64,000 nucleotides of DNA from Sphingomonas sp. Its GTDB lineage: Bacteria; Pseudomonadota; Alphaproteobacteria; Sphingomonadales; Sphingomonadaceae. Below, piece after piece: positions 13,987 through 22,104 of the stretch (its first letter is position 1; every line of letters begins with the position of its first letter). The position numbers and the translations under genes are program-made. The stretch spans positions 1 to 64,000 of the forward strand of contig NZ_JAIXHL010000025.1 in NCBI RefSeq assembly GCF_030145815.1, read 5' to 3'. The notes beneath the pieces were generated by a model that was given only the letters and a program-made list of their open reading frames with translations, made no database searches and was not told where the DNA came from.

Positions 13987-16917
13987 ATGAGAGTGGGGAA
14001 ATTGGGTGCGCTGGCGCTTGCCGGCACGGCGATGGTGATGATCGTGCCGTCGGCGCTCGCGCAGGAGGACGCCCGTGACTTCGACATGCCGAGCCAGGAC
14101 CTCGGCATCGCCTTGCGGGCAGTCGCGCAGCAATCGGGCACCCAGGTCATCGTGCCGACTGAGCTGGTCGCCGGGCTTCGCGCGCCCGCGCTGAAGGGCC
14201 GTTACCGAGCCGATCAGGCGGTGTCGCAGCTGCTGCGCGGCAGCCGCTTGCGGGTGGTCCTGGTCGGGACCACGCTGGTCGTGCAACGAGATGATGTCGG
14301 CCAGGAGGGAAACGAACCCACTGAAGGTGGTGGCGAAATTCTCGTCACCGGCACGCGAATCCGCGGCCAGGGCCCGGTGGGGGTTCCGGTAATCACGGTC
14401 GATCGCAAGGCGATGGCCGACAATGGCTTTTCCACCACGCAGCAGATCGTCCAGTCGATCCCGCAGAACTTCAGCGGCGGCGCCATTGAGGGAATGAGCG
14501 GGCTGATCACCGGCGCCGGCAATGGGAATGTCAGCCGCGGAGTCGGCGTCAATCTGCGCGGTCTTGGTCAGGGTTCGACCCTCGTCCTCATCAACGGGGA
14601 CAGGCCGCCACTGGGCGGGTTTTCGGGCACCTTTTCCGACCTTTCCGTCATCCCCGCCTCGGCGATCGAGCGCGTCGAAATCGTGCCGGACGGCTCTTCG
14701 GCGATCTACGGCTCCGATGCAGTGGCTGGCGTAGTCAACGTCGTCACCCGCGACAATTTCCGCGGTGCCGAAACCAGCTTCCGGATCGGGACTGCCGACG
14801 GCGACGCGCAGGAATATCAGTTCAGCCAGCTGTTCGGGGTCAAATGGTCCAGCGGACGTGCGGTGGTCGCGTATGAATTCTACCGTCGCGACAACCTCTC
14901 CGCCGACGACCGGCCCTATATCACCGACGATCTGCGGCCCTTCGGCGGCGGGGACTATCGCGGCAATTATGCGAGCCCTGGCACGATCGTCGCGGGCGGC
15001 GTCAACTTCGCGATCCCGCGCGGGCAGTTCGGCAACGGCCTCACCCCGGCGCAGCTGACACGGGGGGCGATCAATCGCGGCGATGGGTGGGACGGGGTCG
15101 ACATTCTCCCGGAGCAAGAGCGTCACTCGTTGTTCGTGTCGCTCAGCCAGAATCTGACCAGCAACCTGCGCTTCTACGTGCGAGGGCTCGCGACCTTGCG
15201 CAATTTCGACGTCGCGGTCCGCAGCGGAACCGATACGCGCCGCACGGTCCCGGTCACCAACCCTTACTACGTCGATCCGATCGGGACGCATCTGCCGATC
15301 GGCGTCAACTACAGCTTCGTTCGGGACCTCGGCAACGAGCGCTATCGCGGCGACGTGCGTGCTTATGGCGGGACCGCGGGCCTTGAACTCACGCTGGGGA
15401 CCTGGTCGGTCGACGGCCATGCGACCTGGGGCAAGCAGGACGAGCGCTACGACTATCTGAACCGCGTCAACTCGGCGCGCCTCGCGCTGGCGCTGGCAGA
15501 CACCAATCCGGCGACGGCCTATAATCTGTTGGGCGACGGACCCTCGACCAATCCGGCAACGATCGAGTCGATCCGGGGCTACACCAAGCGTCGCTGGGAC
15601 GCCGTGGTCTGGTCGGCGGCGGTGCGCGCAGACGGGCCGCTCTTCGCCCTGCCGGCGGGTGACGTGCGTCTCGCCGTAGGCGGGGAGTATCGCGAGGATC
15701 GCTACCGCGACCGCGAGAATATCTCCTACACCTCGACACTGGCGCCTCGCGCCAATGCGCTGACTCCGCTTCCCGGGCCCCGGATCGTCAAAGGCGCCTA
15801 TGCCGAACTGCGGATCCCGGTATTCGCGGAGGCGATGTCGGTGCCGCTGTTCCGCCGCCTCGATCTGTCGGCGGCGGTTCGGACCGAGCATTACAGCGAT
15901 TTCGGCAGCACGACGAACCCGAAGGTCAGCATGGCCTGGGAGCCGCTCGGTGGCGTCACGCTGCGCGGCAGCTTCGGCAAGTCCTTCCGCGCGCCTGGAG
16001 TCACCGAGTTGCGCCAGGACCCGGATACCTTTGGTCAGTTCGCCTATCCGGTGGTCGATCCCCAATCGCCAACCGGCATGTCCAACATCATGGTCATCCG
16101 CGGCAACGACCCCGACCTAGGGCCCGAGCGCGCAACCACCTGGACGCTGGGCGCGGACCTGAAACCTGCGGCATTGCCGGGGCTGCGGGCAGGCGTCACC
16201 TGGTTCAGCGTAAATTACCGCGACCGGATCGCGTCGGTCGCGTCGAGCGTGACCAACTATCTCATCAACCGAGACATCTATGCGCCGATCCTGACCTTCA
16301 ACCCGCCGGCGGCGCGGATCGCCGAGCTGTTCGCCTCGCCCTATTATCTCGACCTGACCGGCATCCCGAGCACCGCGCCGATTGTTGCGATCGCGGACGC
16401 GCGGACGCGCAACCTGTCGATCGTGAAGCAGTCGGGGCTCGACCTCGACCTGCAATATGATTTCGGTCTCGGCGGCGGGAACGCCTCGGTCGGCGCGAAC
16501 GCGACCTACATCTTCGGGATCAATCAGCAGCTGACGGCGACATCGGCGCCGGTCGATGTTGTCGATACGGTCGGCAATCCAATCGATCTCAGGGTTCGGG
16601 GGCATGCGACCTGGAACAAGGGCGGCTTCGGCGCGGCGCTGTTCGTCAACTATGCCGATGGATATCAGAACCGGACCGTAACCCCGGCGCAGCGCGTCTC
16701 GTCCTGGACGACGTTCGACCTCAACCTGAGCTACACCTTCCAGCAGCCCTCGGGTCCGTTCAAGGGGCTTCGGGTCGCGCTCAATGCGAGCAACCTGTTC
16801 GATTCCGACCCGCCATATGTGAGCTATGTCGTGGGCACCCTCGCGGTTGGCTTCGATGGCGAGAATGCGAATCCGATGGGCCGCTTCGTCGCGCTGCAGG
16901 TCACCAAGTCGTGGTGA
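13987..16917 (+). CDS. Transducer-type TonB-dependent receptor of the lasso locus
   Basis: A 976-residue outer-membrane receptor: signal peptide to about residue 26 (SALAQ), an N-terminal secretin/TonB (STN) signalling domain at about 30-100 (FDMPSQDLGIALRAVAQQSG), a plug domain starting with ILVTGTRIRGQGPVGVPVIT, and a beta-barrel ending in an aromatic residue (KSW). The STN domain marks receptors that signal through FecR, which is encoded upstream. In lasso loci of this type the receptor is thought to import the peptide or a complex. The ATG at 13987 has a GGGGAG ribosome site; the ATG at 13969 does not. The last bases overlap the isopeptidase start (GTGA). Confidence 0.93.
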   Translation: MRVGKLGALALAGTAMVMIVPSALAQEDARDFDMPSQDLGIALRAVAQQSGTQVIVPTELVAGLRAPALKGRYRADQAVSQLLRGSRLRVVLVGTTLVVQRDDVGQEGNEPTEGGGEILVTGTRIRGQGPVGVPVITVDRKAMADNGFSTTQQIVQSIPQNFSGGAIEGMSGLITGAGNGNVSRGVGVNLRGLGQGSTLVLINGDRPPLGGFSGTFSDLSVIPASAIERVEIVPDGSSAIYGSDAVAGVVNVVTRDNFRGAETSFRIGTADGDAQEYQFSQLFGVKWSSGRAVVAYEFYRRDNLSADDRPYITDDLRPFGGGDYRGNYASPGTIVAGGVNFAIPRGQFGNGLTPAQLTRGAINRGDGWDGVDILPEQERHSLFVSLSQNLTSNLRFYVRGLATLRNFDVAVRSGTDTRRTVPVTNPYYVDPIGTHLPIGVNYSFVRDLGNERYRGDVRAYGGTAGLELTLGTWSVDGHATWGKQDERYDYLNRVNSARLALALADTNPATAYNLLGDGPSTNPATIESIRGYTKRRWDAVVWSAAVRADGPLFALPAGDVRLAVGGEYREDRYRDRENISYTSTLAPRANALTPLPGPRIVKGAYAELRIPVFAEAMSVPLFRRLDLSAAVRTEHYSDFGSTTNPKVSMAWEPLGGVTLRGSFGKSFRAPGVTELRQDPDTFGQFAYPVVDPQSPTGMSNIMVIRGNDPDLGPERATTWTLGADLKPAALPGLRAGVTWFSVNYRDRIASVASSVTNYLINRDIYAPILTFNPPAARIAELFASPYYLDLTGIPSTAPIVAIADARTRNLSIVKQSGLDLDLQYDFGLGGGNASVGANATYIFGINQQLTATSAPVDVVDTVGNPIDLRVRGHATWNKGGFGAALFVNYADGYQNRTVTPAQRVSSWTTFDLNLSYTFQQPSGPFKGLRVALNASNLFDSDPPYVSYVVGTLAVGFDGENANPMGRFVALQVTKSW

Positions 16918-19025
16918 AGCACCTGATCGGCTCGGCCGCGCTTGGCCTGATCTCCTGCTGGACCATGGCGGCGCACGCAACGCCCATGGCCTGCAGCGAG
17001 CGCCTGTTGCCGCCTCCCCCCGAGGCGGCAACAGGCCAAAGGCCGATCGCCGCCCGCGATCTGATCGAGTTGCGCGACTTCGGGATGATGTTCGACACCG
17101 CCAAACGGCCATCCTTCAGCGTCTCGCCGGATGGTCGTTATGCCGCGCTGATCTTGCGGCGCGCCGATCCAGAGAGCGACAGCTATTGTTTCGGCGTGAT
17201 GCTGGTGCCTCTGGACGGGCGAACGCGGGCAAGGCTGCTCGACGTCGGGGGTGAGTTCATCCAGGCGATGACCGATCCTTACGGCGTAACCGGCGTGCCC
17301 TCGGGCCTTCCGGTCACCGAGCCGCCGGTCTGGTCGCCCGACGGATCCTCGCTTGCCTATCTGCGCCGGGACAAGGGTCAGACCCAGATCTGGCAGGTCG
17401 GACTGGATGGTGGGCCTGCAAAGCAGGTTACGAATCTCACGACCGAGCCGCGCAGCCTCGCCTGGAGCAAAGACGGAAGAAGCCTGCTGTTCACGACGCG
17501 CAGGATGTTCGATGCCCAGGTCGCCGAGATCGATCGCGAAGGCCGGTCCGGCTATCTCTATGACGACCGCTTCTGGTCGGTCGCCTATGCGCGTCCGACA
17601 CCCCGGCTGCCGCTGGCGACCGAGATCAACGCCCTCGATCTCGCTAGCGGCAAGAGCCGGATTGTCACGAGCGATGACGCCGCCGCGATGAAGGGCGAGG
17701 CCGCGGCACGATTTCCCGAGGACGCCGGGGCGACCGCGATCTCCCCGACCGGAGGACGCGCATGGGTGGCAAGCGAGCATGCCGATATGCCCCGCGGCCC
17801 GACCTTGCTGCGCGTCGAGGTAGGCGGCAAGAAAATAGTGTGCTCAGGCGAAGCGTGCCGTGAGCCGATCGCCGGGCTCTGGTGGACCGGGCAGGATACG
17901 CTCTTCATCCTGCGCGGCGGCAACGCGGACAATGGCGGCCGCACCGCGCTTTATCGGTGGCGCCCCGGCGTCGAGCCGGGCCCGCGCCGGCTATTCGAGA
18001 CCGAGGACTTTCTGCCCGGATGTGGGCTTGCGGCCGCGGCGCTCATCTGTGCGCGAGAAACTGCTACGGGGCCTCGCGTCCTTGTCCGCTTCGATCCGGC
18101 CACAGGCCGCAACGCCGTGGTCTTCGATCCCAACCCGGAATTCGCTCAGGTGCAGCTGGGCAAGGTCGAGCGGCTGACCTGGACCGATCGCGACGGCGTC
18201 CGGACCTATGGCGATCTGACACTGCCGCCGGACCACAGGGCCGGTGAGCGCCATCCCCTCATCATCGTCCAATACATCTCACGTGGGTTTCAGCGCGGCG
18301 GACAGGGCGACGAATATCCGATCCAGCTGCTCGCGGCGCGCGGCTATGCCGTCCTCAATTTCCAGTGGCCGGCCGAAGCTCCCGAGGCCGCGGCCAAGGC
18401 CAGCGACGATGCCGCCCAGCGCGTCAAGGTCAGAAACTGGTCTGGACGGCGCCGGATCTTCACGGCACTCGACGCCGGGATCGACACCGCCATCGCAAAA
18501 GGGGTCGTGAACCCCGAGCTGGTCGGCATCACCGGCCTGAGCGATGGGGCGAGCACGGTCCAGTTTGCGCTCAACAATTCGACGCGCTTCAAGGCCGCGA
18601 TCATCTCGACTTGCTGCGATGATCCCAACGTCGTGTTCAATGCCGGCCCCGGCTATGGCAATACCGTGGTGAACGGTGTGGGCTACCCACCGGCGGGCGC
18701 AGATGGTCGCGAATTCTGGCGAGCCCAGTCGCTCGCGGTCAACGCGGTTCACCTTCGGGTGCCGCTGCTGATGAATTTGCCGGATGGCGAATTCCGGATC
18801 GCCCAGGAGGCCTTTGCTGCGCTGAAGGCGCATAACGCACCGGTCGAGATGTATGTCTATCCGGACGAGTGGCACACCAAGAACCATCCGGCGCATCGCC
18901 TGGCCATTTACGGGCGGAACATCGCCTGGTTCGATTTCTGGCTGCTCGGCCTTGAATCGGACGATCCCTCGCGCGCTGCCGAGATCGCGCGGTGGAGGGC
19001 TTTGCGGGCAGCGTCAGCCAAGTGA
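16914..19025 (+). CDS. AtxE-type lasso peptide isopeptidase (S9 family)
   Basis: A 703-residue serine hydrolase with a signal peptide (about residues 1-23), a beta-propeller (about 50-420; repeated WSPDGSSLAYLRRDKGQTQI-type blades) and an alpha/beta-hydrolase domain. The likely catalytic triad is Ser543 (GLSDGAS), Asp624 (LPDGEF) and His654 (DEWHTKNH). AtxE-like isopeptidases cut the isopeptide bond of lasso peptides and linearise them; they are found only beside lasso loci with TonB receptors, as here. GTG 16914 overlaps the receptor stop; GTG 16911 is an alternative. The 3' end overlaps the cyclase gene by 12 bases, tail to tail. Periplasmic location is expected. Confidence 0.92.
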   Translation: MKHLIGSAALGLISCWTMAAHATPMACSERLLPPPPEAATGQRPIAARDLIELRDFGMMFDTAKRPSFSVSPDGRYAALILRRADPESDSYCFGVMLVPLDGRTRARLLDVGGEFIQAMTDPYGVTGVPSGLPVTEPPVWSPDGSSLAYLRRDKGQTQIWQVGLDGGPAKQVTNLTTEPRSLAWSKDGRSLLFTTRRMFDAQVAEIDREGRSGYLYDDRFWSVAYARPTPRLPLATEINALDLASGKSRIVTSDDAAAMKGEAAARFPEDAGATAISPTGGRAWVASEHADMPRGPTLLRVEVGGKKIVCSGEACREPIAGLWWTGQDTLFILRGGNADNGGRTALYRWRPGVEPGPRRLFETEDFLPGCGLAAAALICARETATGPRVLVRFDPATGRNAVVFDPNPEFAQVQLGKVERLTWTDRDGVRTYGDLTLPPDHRAGERHPLIIVQYISRGFQRGGQGDEYPIQLLAARGYAVLNFQWPAEAPEAAAKASDDAAQRVKVRNWSGRRRIFTALDAGIDTAIAKGVVNPELVGITGLSDGASTVQFALNNSTRFKAAIISTCCDDPNVVFNAGPGYGNTVVNGVGYPPAGADGREFWRAQSLAVNAVHLRVPLLMNLPDGEFRIAQEAFAALKAHNAPVEMYVYPDEWHTKNHPAHRLAIYGRNIAWFDFWLLGLESDDPSRAAEIARWRALRAASAK

Positions 19026-20765
19026 CCGTCCTTCCCAGTGGCGGACCCATGCCTCGACTTCCACGAGCGCCATCACTTCTGGGAGCGCCTCGCTGTCCGC
19101 CATCGTTCCCTCAAGAAATCTCGTGATGCGCTCCCGATCGAGCAGCCCTTCCCGCGCGAGCGCGCCGTCGAGGAGCATTTCGCGAATGATGGTCATGTTC
19201 GCCCGGATCATCCGGTAGGCGAGGCTGCTGAACGAGACTTTGGTGCGGCGGTCGATAACGGATGCGGGCAGCCGATCCCGAAACGCTTCGCGCGCTACGG
19301 TACGGTTGTTGCCGCCGGCGCACCAGAACCAGGTCGGGATGGAGATGCAGATCTCCGCGATAGGCTGCGACATCAAAGGCGCGAGCAACGGCGCCATCGC
19401 TTCGCGGCCATAGCCTTCGAGCTGGTTCTGGATTCCAATGATCGACCAGACGTGCTTGCACTTGCCCGGCGGAATTCCGGCGGGAGCCGCGAGCCAAGGA
19501 TTTCCCTCGGGCCATGGCAGGCAGTCTCGCACATGGGGTGCCAGAAACGCATTGGTCATCGGCTTGGGCATGGCGGAGTGATTTCGGGGCCAGCGCCGGG
19601 CAGCGGCCGCGAATACCTTCCAGACGTTGGTCCGCGTCATCTGGGCGATGTCGCCAGCGGTTTCGAACACACCCTTGCCAAGACCTTCGGCAGCGAGGCG
19701 ATCAATCAAAGGAAATGCCGAATGGGTGAGACAGAACATGCTGTCCCCGCCACCGCCGCCGAAAAAGGCATCGGTGCGGAGCTCGGCGGCCAGCACCTGG
19801 ATCGGCCGATCGAGCGCTTGGGAGAATGAGCGCGCGCATGGTCTCGGCAAATCCTGCGCATCGCTGTGGCGGATGTCGACGGTGGCGGCGTCGGCGACCA
19901 GTTCGGTAAGGGGATATCCCAGGAGCTCAGCGACCGCCCGCGCCCAGGGCAGCTCGCTCGCGTCGCCGGGGGCTGGGCCGAAGGTGAGACAATGCGCTTC
20001 CGATTGCCCTGTGCGCATCCCGGCGGCAACGATCGAGGAATCGAGGCCGCCGGAAATCTCGATCAGCGGCCGTTCAAAGCATCCGGCCCACGCCCCGAGC
20101 GTCGTCGATGCCACATCGCGAAGCAACGCGATCGCGTCGGCCCTATCGGTGACGCGCACCGCAGGCTCGGCGAATGTCCAGGGCGACCAGGCGCAATGCG
20201 TCGAAGCGCCACGATCGTTCAGATCGAACACAATCCCAGGGAGAACTTCGCTGATACCGCGAAGGCAAGTGCGCGCCGGCCGGAAGTCTCGGAATACCAG
20301 CGACTGGGTGACGATCGTCCAGTCGATGACAGGTTCGAGTAGCGCTGGGCCAAACAGCAGATTCGGCCGGGACGTGAGGACATGCACACCCTCGATCTCG
20401 GCGTAATAGCAAGGGACTGTCCCCGAGGGATCGCGAATGACCTCGACCCGGTCGCCCAGCGCCCGGATCGCGACGTAGCCGCCCCAATAGGATTTCACGA
20501 GTTCCGACGCCGAGAGTTGGCCAAGCTTCGCTGGTTCGATGACTCGCGCGCTACTCTCCCGGTCGAACAGATGCCCGAATAGGATGCCGCCGCCATTCGG
20601 CAGGACTACATGCGCAGCTCTGGCATCTCCGATCACGAGAAGGCCCGGTCCCTCGACCAGGTCGACCATCGCATGCGATCGCAGCCTTTCGGCGAGACCG
20701 CGCGCGCGCTCATTTGCCTCCGGGCCCGGGACTACCACGCACGCCAGATAAGCCCCTCTGTTCAT
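19014..20765 (-). CDS. Lasso peptide macrolactam synthetase (C protein, asparagine-synthase-like)
   Basis: A 583-residue protein of the asparagine synthase B family. It carries an N-terminal glutaminase-like fold without a catalytic Cys2 and an ATP pyrophosphatase domain with the PP-loop SGGLDSS at residues 238-244. The C protein adenylates the side-chain carboxyl at core position 8 or 9 and closes the ring on the N-terminal Gly of the core. The ATG at 20765 overlaps the B protein stop (ATGA). The upstream in-frame ATG at 20843 would lie inside the B gene. It is the last gene of the biosynthetic operon and converges on the isopeptidase gene. Confidence 0.93.
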   Translation of the reverse strand: MNRGAYLACVVVPGPEANERARGLAERLRSHAMVDLVEGPGLLVIGDARAAHVVLPNGGGILFGHLFDRESSARVIEPAKLGQLSASELVKSYWGGYVAIRALGDRVEVIRDPSGTVPCYYAEIEGVHVLTSRPNLLFGPALLEPVIDWTIVTQSLVFRDFRPARTCLRGISEVLPGIVFDLNDRGASTHCAWSPWTFAEPAVRVTDRADAIALLRDVASTTLGAWAGCFERPLIEISGGLDSSIVAAGMRTGQSEAHCLTFGPAPGDASELPWARAVAELLGYPLTELVADAATVDIRHSDAQDLPRPCARSFSQALDRPIQVLAAELRTDAFFGGGGGDSMFCLTHSAFPLIDRLAAEGLGKGVFETAGDIAQMTRTNVWKVFAAAARRWPRNHSAMPKPMTNAFLAPHVRDCLPWPEGNPWLAAPAGIPPGKCKHVWSIIGIQNQLEGYGREAMAPLLAPLMSQPIAEICISIPTWFWCAGGNNRTVAREAFRDRLPASVIDRRTKVSFSSLAYRMIRANMTIIREMLLDGALAREGLLDRERITRFLEGTMADSEALPEVMALVEVEAWVRHWEGRSLG

Positions 20766-21412
20766 ATCGCGAGGATCGGCGTGAAGCCCGATACATGATC
20801 GAAGCTGTCGTTGAGGATGGTATCGGCCGTCTGGAGCCAGCAATGGGCCGCGAACGGTTCAGGCGCGATGCCGAACACGATCTGCGACCCAATACCCCTC
20901 CGCGCGAGCCACTGTTCGAGCGCAAGCGAATCGAGCAGGCAGTTTCGTGCGATCGGGACCATCCGCCGGGCACGCTCGAACGCCTGGGCCTCGATGAGGG
21001 CCGCCGGACCACGCCGGGGCAGAGGGCCCCGCGTTCGGATGCCGGTCAGTATATGGTTCAGCGAGAAGACGCGCAGCGACAGTCGCATGCCCGCAACACT
21101 CACCGCGACCCGAACGGGATGTTCCTTCCCAGCTGCGGGCGCGTCGGTTTGCGCGAGACTGGTCGGGATCGTCACGCGCTCCTTGAGCACGTTGGTCGGC
21201 TCCGGATCGCCCTGTCGCAAGATGCGCGCGCGGACCAGCGTGTCGGTCACGGTCTGGGGAACGACGCCCGCATAGTTCCGATTGAGCCAGGCCAGCATCT
21301 CCCCGGCGGAAGCGGCGGGCACGCGAAAATAGCGGTCCTGCCGGATATCCAGCAAGAACAGCGCTTCGGATGCGACGCAGGCCGTCGCGTGTGGCAAGAT
21401 TCGCCAGAGCAT
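20762..21412 (-). CDS. Lasso peptide B protein: leader-recognition and leader peptidase fusion
   Basis: A 216-residue protein. The first 75 residues (ACVASEALFLLDIRQDRYFR, LAWLNRNYAG) form a PqqD-like leader-recognition domain, and the C-terminal part is a transglutaminase-like Cys protease with Cys158 (RNCLLDSLAL), His190 (FAAHCWLQ) and Asp202 (LNDSF) as the likely triad. It binds the leader and removes it to expose Gly1 of the core. Both functions are in one chain, as usual in proteobacterial lasso loci. I chose ATG 21412; the open frame before it runs through the last precursor gene. It starts 64 bases after that precursor's stop. Confidence 0.9.
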   Translation of the reverse strand: MLWRILPHATACVASEALFLLDIRQDRYFRVPAASAGEMLAWLNRNYAGVVPQTVTDTLVRARILRQGDPEPTNVLKERVTIPTSLAQTDAPAAGKEHPVRVAVSVAGMRLSLRVFSLNHILTGIRTRGPLPRRGPAALIEAQAFERARRMVPIARNCLLDSLALEQWLARRGIGSQIVFGIAPEPFAAHCWLQTADTILNDSFDHVSGFTPILAI

Positions 21413-21476
21413 TCCGGATGCCGGATCCCTTCGGTGGTGCGGCGCCAGCTCGCTCGGAGCCGGCCGCCGCGGGCGG

Positions 21477-21608
21477 TCAGTTGTCCGAAAGGCCTTCGGG
21501 CAGGATGTACCCGACGATTTCGAACATGCCGGTGCAACTGCCCTGCGTCTCGACGCTGGCCGCGCCAAGATCGATCAGGTCAGCGACCTGCGCCTCTTCG
21601 CTTTTCAT
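21477..21608 (-). CDS. Lasso peptide precursor 1
   Basis: A 43-residue precursor: a 22-residue leader (MKSEEAQVADLIDLGAASVE, then TQ) and a 21-residue core beginning GSCTGMFEIV and ending GLSDN. The penultimate leader residue is Thr, the usual recognition residue. The core has Gly at position 1 and Glu at position 8, which sets an eight-residue macrolactam ring. The Cys at core position 3 lies inside the ring and is unusual. Too short for most gene callers. The third of three tandem precursors, nearest the B gene. Confidence 0.92.
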   Translation of the reverse strand: MKSEEAQVADLIDLGAASVETQGSCTGMFEIVGYILPEGLSDN

Positions 21609-21635
21609 AATGGCTCTCCGTCTTGGTGGATGGCT

Positions 21636-21656
21636 GGCCCGGCGCGCAGCCGGGCC
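21636..21656 (-). other. Hairpin after precursor 2
   Basis: An 8-bp perfect stem (GGCCCGGC with GCCGGGCC) around a GCGCA loop, 12 bases past the stop of precursor 2. No U-tract follows. The core is identical, but for one loop base, to the hairpin after precursor 3, so precursor plus hairpin look duplicated together. Confidence 0.6.
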
Positions 21657-21668
21657 GCCGGCTGCGGA

Positions 21669-21800
21669 TCAGTCGTCCGACAACCCATCGTGCTCGATGA
21701 GTCCGATGACGTCGAAGCTGCCGGTCATCGCGCCCTGGGTCTCGGTGCTGGCCGCGCCGAGATCGACGAGATCGACCGCCTGGTCGTGTTCGGTTTGCAT
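21669..21800 (-). CDS. Lasso peptide precursor 2
   Basis: A 43-residue precursor: 22-residue leader (MQTEHDQAVDLVDLGAASTE, then TQ) and a 21-residue core beginning GAMTGSFDVI and ending GLSDD. Gly1 and Asp8 define an eight-residue ring; the leader again ends in Thr at position -2. Leader motif DLIDLGAAS is shared with the other two precursors. It sits between the other two in the same direction. The GLSDD tail recalls known sphingomonad lasso peptides of the sphingonodin kind (from memory, not tested). Confidence 0.92.
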   Translation of the reverse strand: MQTEHDQAVDLVDLGAASTETQGAMTGSFDVIGLIEHDGLSDD

Positions 21801-21841
21801 GGGAGTCACTCCGTCTTGCGTTGGCTTGGGGTGATCGAGTT

Positions 21842-21872
21842 GCGCCGGCCCGGCGCGGAGCCGGGCCGGCGC
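21842..21872 (-). other. Strong hairpin after precursor 3
   Basis: A perfect 13-bp GC stem around a five-base loop (GCGGA), beginning seven bases past the stop of precursor 3. No U-tract follows, so it is more likely an RNA stability, processing or attenuation element than a full terminator; the remaining operon genes lie downstream. Confidence 0.6.
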
Positions 21873-21879
21873 TCTCGGA

Positions 21880-22011
21880 TCAGTCGTCCGACAGGCCTTC
21901 GCGCGGGATGAGGCCGACGACGTCATACTTGCCGTCGAGGGCGCCCTGGGTCTCGACGCTGGCGACGCCGAGATCGATCAGGTCGATGGATTCGTTGGGT
22001 TCGCGGTCCAT
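21880..22011 (-). CDS. Lasso peptide precursor 3 (first in the operon)
   Basis: A 43-residue precursor: leader MDREPNESIDLIDLGVASVE then TQ, and a 21-residue core beginning GALDGKYDVV and ending GLSDD. Gly1 and Asp8 give an eight-residue ring; Asp4 is also present but too close to be the usual partner. I chose the ATG at 22011 because it gives the same 22-residue leader as the other two and lies seven bases from AGGAG; the ATG at 22017 touches the ribosome site. This is the first gene downstream of the 17-bp palindrome. Confidence 0.92.
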   Translation of the reverse strand: MDREPNESIDLIDLGVASVETQGALDGKYDVVGLIPREGLSDD

Positions 22012-22075
22012 GGTCATTCTCCTGTCGCGAGATGCGACCAAGAGAAGATTCGCCAAGCCGGCGGTTATAAGAAGT

Positions 22076-22092
22076 TTATAATCGGATTATAA
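22076..22092. promoter_or_regulatory. Perfect 17-bp palindrome, likely operator of the lasso operon
   Basis: TTATAATCGGATTATAA is a perfect dyad with one central base. It lies in the AT-rich gap between the gntR stop and the first precursor, about 65 bases before its start. It contains TATAAT, a consensus -10 hexamer, on both strands. Binding by the adjacent GntR regulator would block polymerase. No -35 at ideal spacing could be assigned with confidence. Confidence 0.65.
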
Positions 22093-22104
22093 TCGAACGG
22101 CCGA

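Noticed and set aside
13720-16065. A 781-residue minus-strand open frame opposite the TonB receptor
   Set aside because: Shadow of the receptor gene; product is low complexity and rich in Arg and Asp.
22017-22017. ATG at 22017 as start of precursor 3
   Set aside because: It abuts the ribosome site; ATG 22011 gives the same 22-residue leader as the other precursors.
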